Source: an uncultured Collinsella sp. (GTDB taxonomy: Bacteria; Actinomycetota; Coriobacteriia; Coriobacteriales; Coriobacteriaceae). From it: a DNA stretch of 14,767 bases. Below the pieces are notes generated by a model. It did no database searches. It was not told where the DNA came from and saw only the letters and a program-made list of their open reading frames with translations. Made by a program: the position numbers and the translations under genes. Where the stretch lies: the NCBI GenBank assembly GCA_900547855.1, contig URIK01000033.1:1-14767 (forward strand), given 5' to 3'. The stretch's first letter is position 1. Each line of letters begins with the position of its first letter. Positions 13,607 to 14,767 of the stretch are shown here, one piece after another.

Positions 13607-14719
13607 CTATTTCTTAAGAAGATACGAATAGTTGTCGCGCACAGCCCTGATGGTCAGGCGGACAGCCTCGGGAAGGCCGGTGTTGACGGCATCGACCGAG
13701 ACGGTGCGGACCGTGCCGGCGACGCGGACCTTAAAGTGATCCTCGTCCACGGCCAGGAAGCCCTCGTTCTCGGAGTTCTCCATGTCCTGCTCGCTCCAGA
13801 ACAGGGTGAGCTTGTCCTTGTAGGGACGACCCTCCTGATAGGGGCAGAACACGGCGCAGTTGCCGCACTCGTTGCACATGCCGTCGACATGGACGACCTG
13901 ATGCTTGGCCAGGCCCGGCACCTTGATGGCAACGTTGGCGCGGTTGGGGCACACGTCGCAGCAGACCTCGCACACCGAGCCGCAGCCCAAGCAGCGGGTC
14001 TTGGTGCAGTTGCGCTTGTCACGGCAGAGCGTACCCTTGCGCTCGTAGCAGGTGTCCTCGCGACCGGCCTGCTCGTTGCCGTCGGCGTACTTGTTAAAGT
14101 CCACACCGGCAATGGCACGGGCAACCTCGGCGGCGTCGGCGATAGCCTCGACCACGGTGGCCGGACCGCGACGGCAATCGCCTGCAGCCCAGACGCCCTC
14201 GACGCCGGTGGAGGTGGCGGCAAGGCGACCGCGACGGTCGTGTTCGACGCCCGCGGCATCGTACAGGCTGGCATCGATGCCCTCGCCCACGGCGCAGATC
14301 ACCGTGGTGGCGGAAAGCTCGACGGTCTCGCCCGTGGCGACGGGGCTGCGACGGCCGCTTGCATCCGGCTCGCCAAGCTCCATAACGTCGCAGGTCAGCA
14401 CGGCGCCGTTAAGCGCCTTGGGGGCCAGCAGCTCGCAGAACTCAACACCGTCGGCAAGAGCAAGATCAAGCTCTTCCTCGTCAGCGGGCATCTGCTTCTT
14501 GGTGCGGCGGTAGACCAGGCGCACGTTCTTCACGCCGGCCAGGCGCTTGGCCACGCGGGCGGCATCCATGGCGGTGTTGCCGGCGCCGATGACCACGACG
14601 TCCTCGCCCAGCTCGAGCTTCTCGCCCTTCTTGGCGGCCTCGAGGAATTCCAGCACGTCAAGCTCGGCACCCTCGCCCAGGCCCGCAGAGCCGGGCATCC
14701 AGGCACCGGTGGCCACGAC
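13607..14719 (-). CDS. ygfK: YgfK-type selenate reductase/GltD-like flavoprotein, C-terminal 370 residues, 5' end missing
   Basis: The fragment begins inside a flavin/NAD(P)H oxidoreductase fold. It has VVATGAWMPG, a second Rossmann motif VVVIGAGNTAMDAARVAKRL (fragment residues 41-60) and the GVWAAGDCRRGPATVVEAI flavin-binding region (174-192), all as in small-subunit glutamate synthase relatives. The C-terminal extension has a cysteine cluster, CLGCGSVCEVCCDVCPNR (243-260), and a ferredoxin-like CNECGNCAVFCP (282-293). This combination marks YgfK, found with selenium-dependent molybdenum hydroxylases and purine catabolism. Full-length YgfK has roughly 1,000 residues, so about 600 are missing. 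Coding sequence stops at 14719: beyond it is adapter, and the apparent start reading MYKRQ is artificial. It is the most upstream gene of the operon that is visible; the promoter lies outside. Confidence 0.9.
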   Translation of the reverse strand, partial: VVATGAWMPGSAGLGEGAELDVLEFLEAAKKGEKLELGEDVVVIGAGNTAMDAARVAKRLAGVKNVRLVYRRTKKQMPADEEELDLALADGVEFCELLAPKALNGAVLTCDVMELGEPDASGRRSPVATGETVELSATTVICAVGEGIDASLYDAAGVEHDRRGRLAATSTGVEGVWAAGDCRRGPATVVEAIADAAEVARAIAGVDFNKYADGNEQAGREDTCYERKGTLCRDKRNCTKTRCLGCGSVCEVCCDVCPNRANVAIKVPGLAKHQVVHVDGMCNECGNCAVFCPYQEGRPYKDKLTLFWSEQDMENSENEGFLAVDEDHFKVRVAGTVRTVSVDAVNTGLPEAVRLTIRAVRDNYSYLLKK

Positions 14720-14767
14720 CTGTCTCTTATACACATCTCCGAGCCCACGAGACGCTCATGAATCTCG
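14720..14767 (+). other. Nextera sequencing adapter at contig end (artefact)
   Basis: CTGTCTCTTATACACATCT (14720-14738) is the Tn5 mosaic end and CCGAGCCCACGAGAC (14739-14753) the Nextera read-2 tail. GCTCATGA (14754-14761) matches an i7 index and ATCTCG begins the flow-cell end. This is library adapter left in the assembly and should be trimmed. Confidence 0.99.

Noticed and set aside
14720..14734. Start codon of the ygfK frame at 14734 (MYKRQ...)
   Set aside because: These codons are translated Nextera adapter; the real gene continues off the contig.

Overview
This window looks like an accessory stretch of a GC-rich, anaerobic gut actinobacterium, most likely a Coriobacteriia member such as Collinsella. 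That is an inference from gene content and base composition; no rRNA or other marker gene is present. The right end is a contig end: the last 48 bases are Nextera sequencing adapter, not genome. The left end falls inside an hsdS gene.

Layout, left to right. (1) 1-4951, minus strand: a type I restriction-modification operon in transcriptional order hsdR, hsdM, hsdS. HsdS is cut by the left edge after its first target-recognition domain and central repeat. (2) 5143-5736, minus strand: a DEDDh-type 3'-5' exonuclease with an odd third motif. A roughly 31-bp imperfect palindrome lies on each side of it in the same orientation. (3) 5737-6725: no convincing gene. It holds the second palindrome copy, a TGA-interrupted small reading frame, a terminator-like hairpin and the first of three 62-bp-period repeat arrays. 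(4) 6726-8132, minus strand: an ATPase with a C-terminal DUF234/nuclease-like domain. Its promoter region carries a perfect 25-6-25 inverted repeat. (5) 8258-8550: the second 62-bp array, homologous to the first and in the same orientation, so the ATPase gene sits between two direct-repeat arrays. (6) 8847-9845, plus strand: an AbiEi-like protein with a DUF559/Vsr-like C-terminal half and no toxin partner beside it. (7) 9882-10212: the third array. (8) 10222-14719, minus strand: a metabolic operon in the order ygfK (5' end missing), a four-cluster ferredoxin, and a fused selenium-dependent-type xanthine dehydrogenase. It closes with a clear rho-independent terminator at 10222-10256.

How the genes fit together. 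The right third belongs to anaerobic purine oxidation. The molybdenum hydroxylase would oxidise the purine, and the polyferredoxin and YgfK flavin/Fe-S protein would carry electrons. The left two thirds is a compact defence or accessory island: restriction-modification, an exonuclease, an ATPase-nuclease and an AbiEi-like protein. Its genes are separated by repeats, so they look like individually bounded modules.

The least explained signals are the three 62-bp-period arrays, the perfect double-palindrome in front of the ATPase gene, and the palindromes flanking the exonuclease gene.
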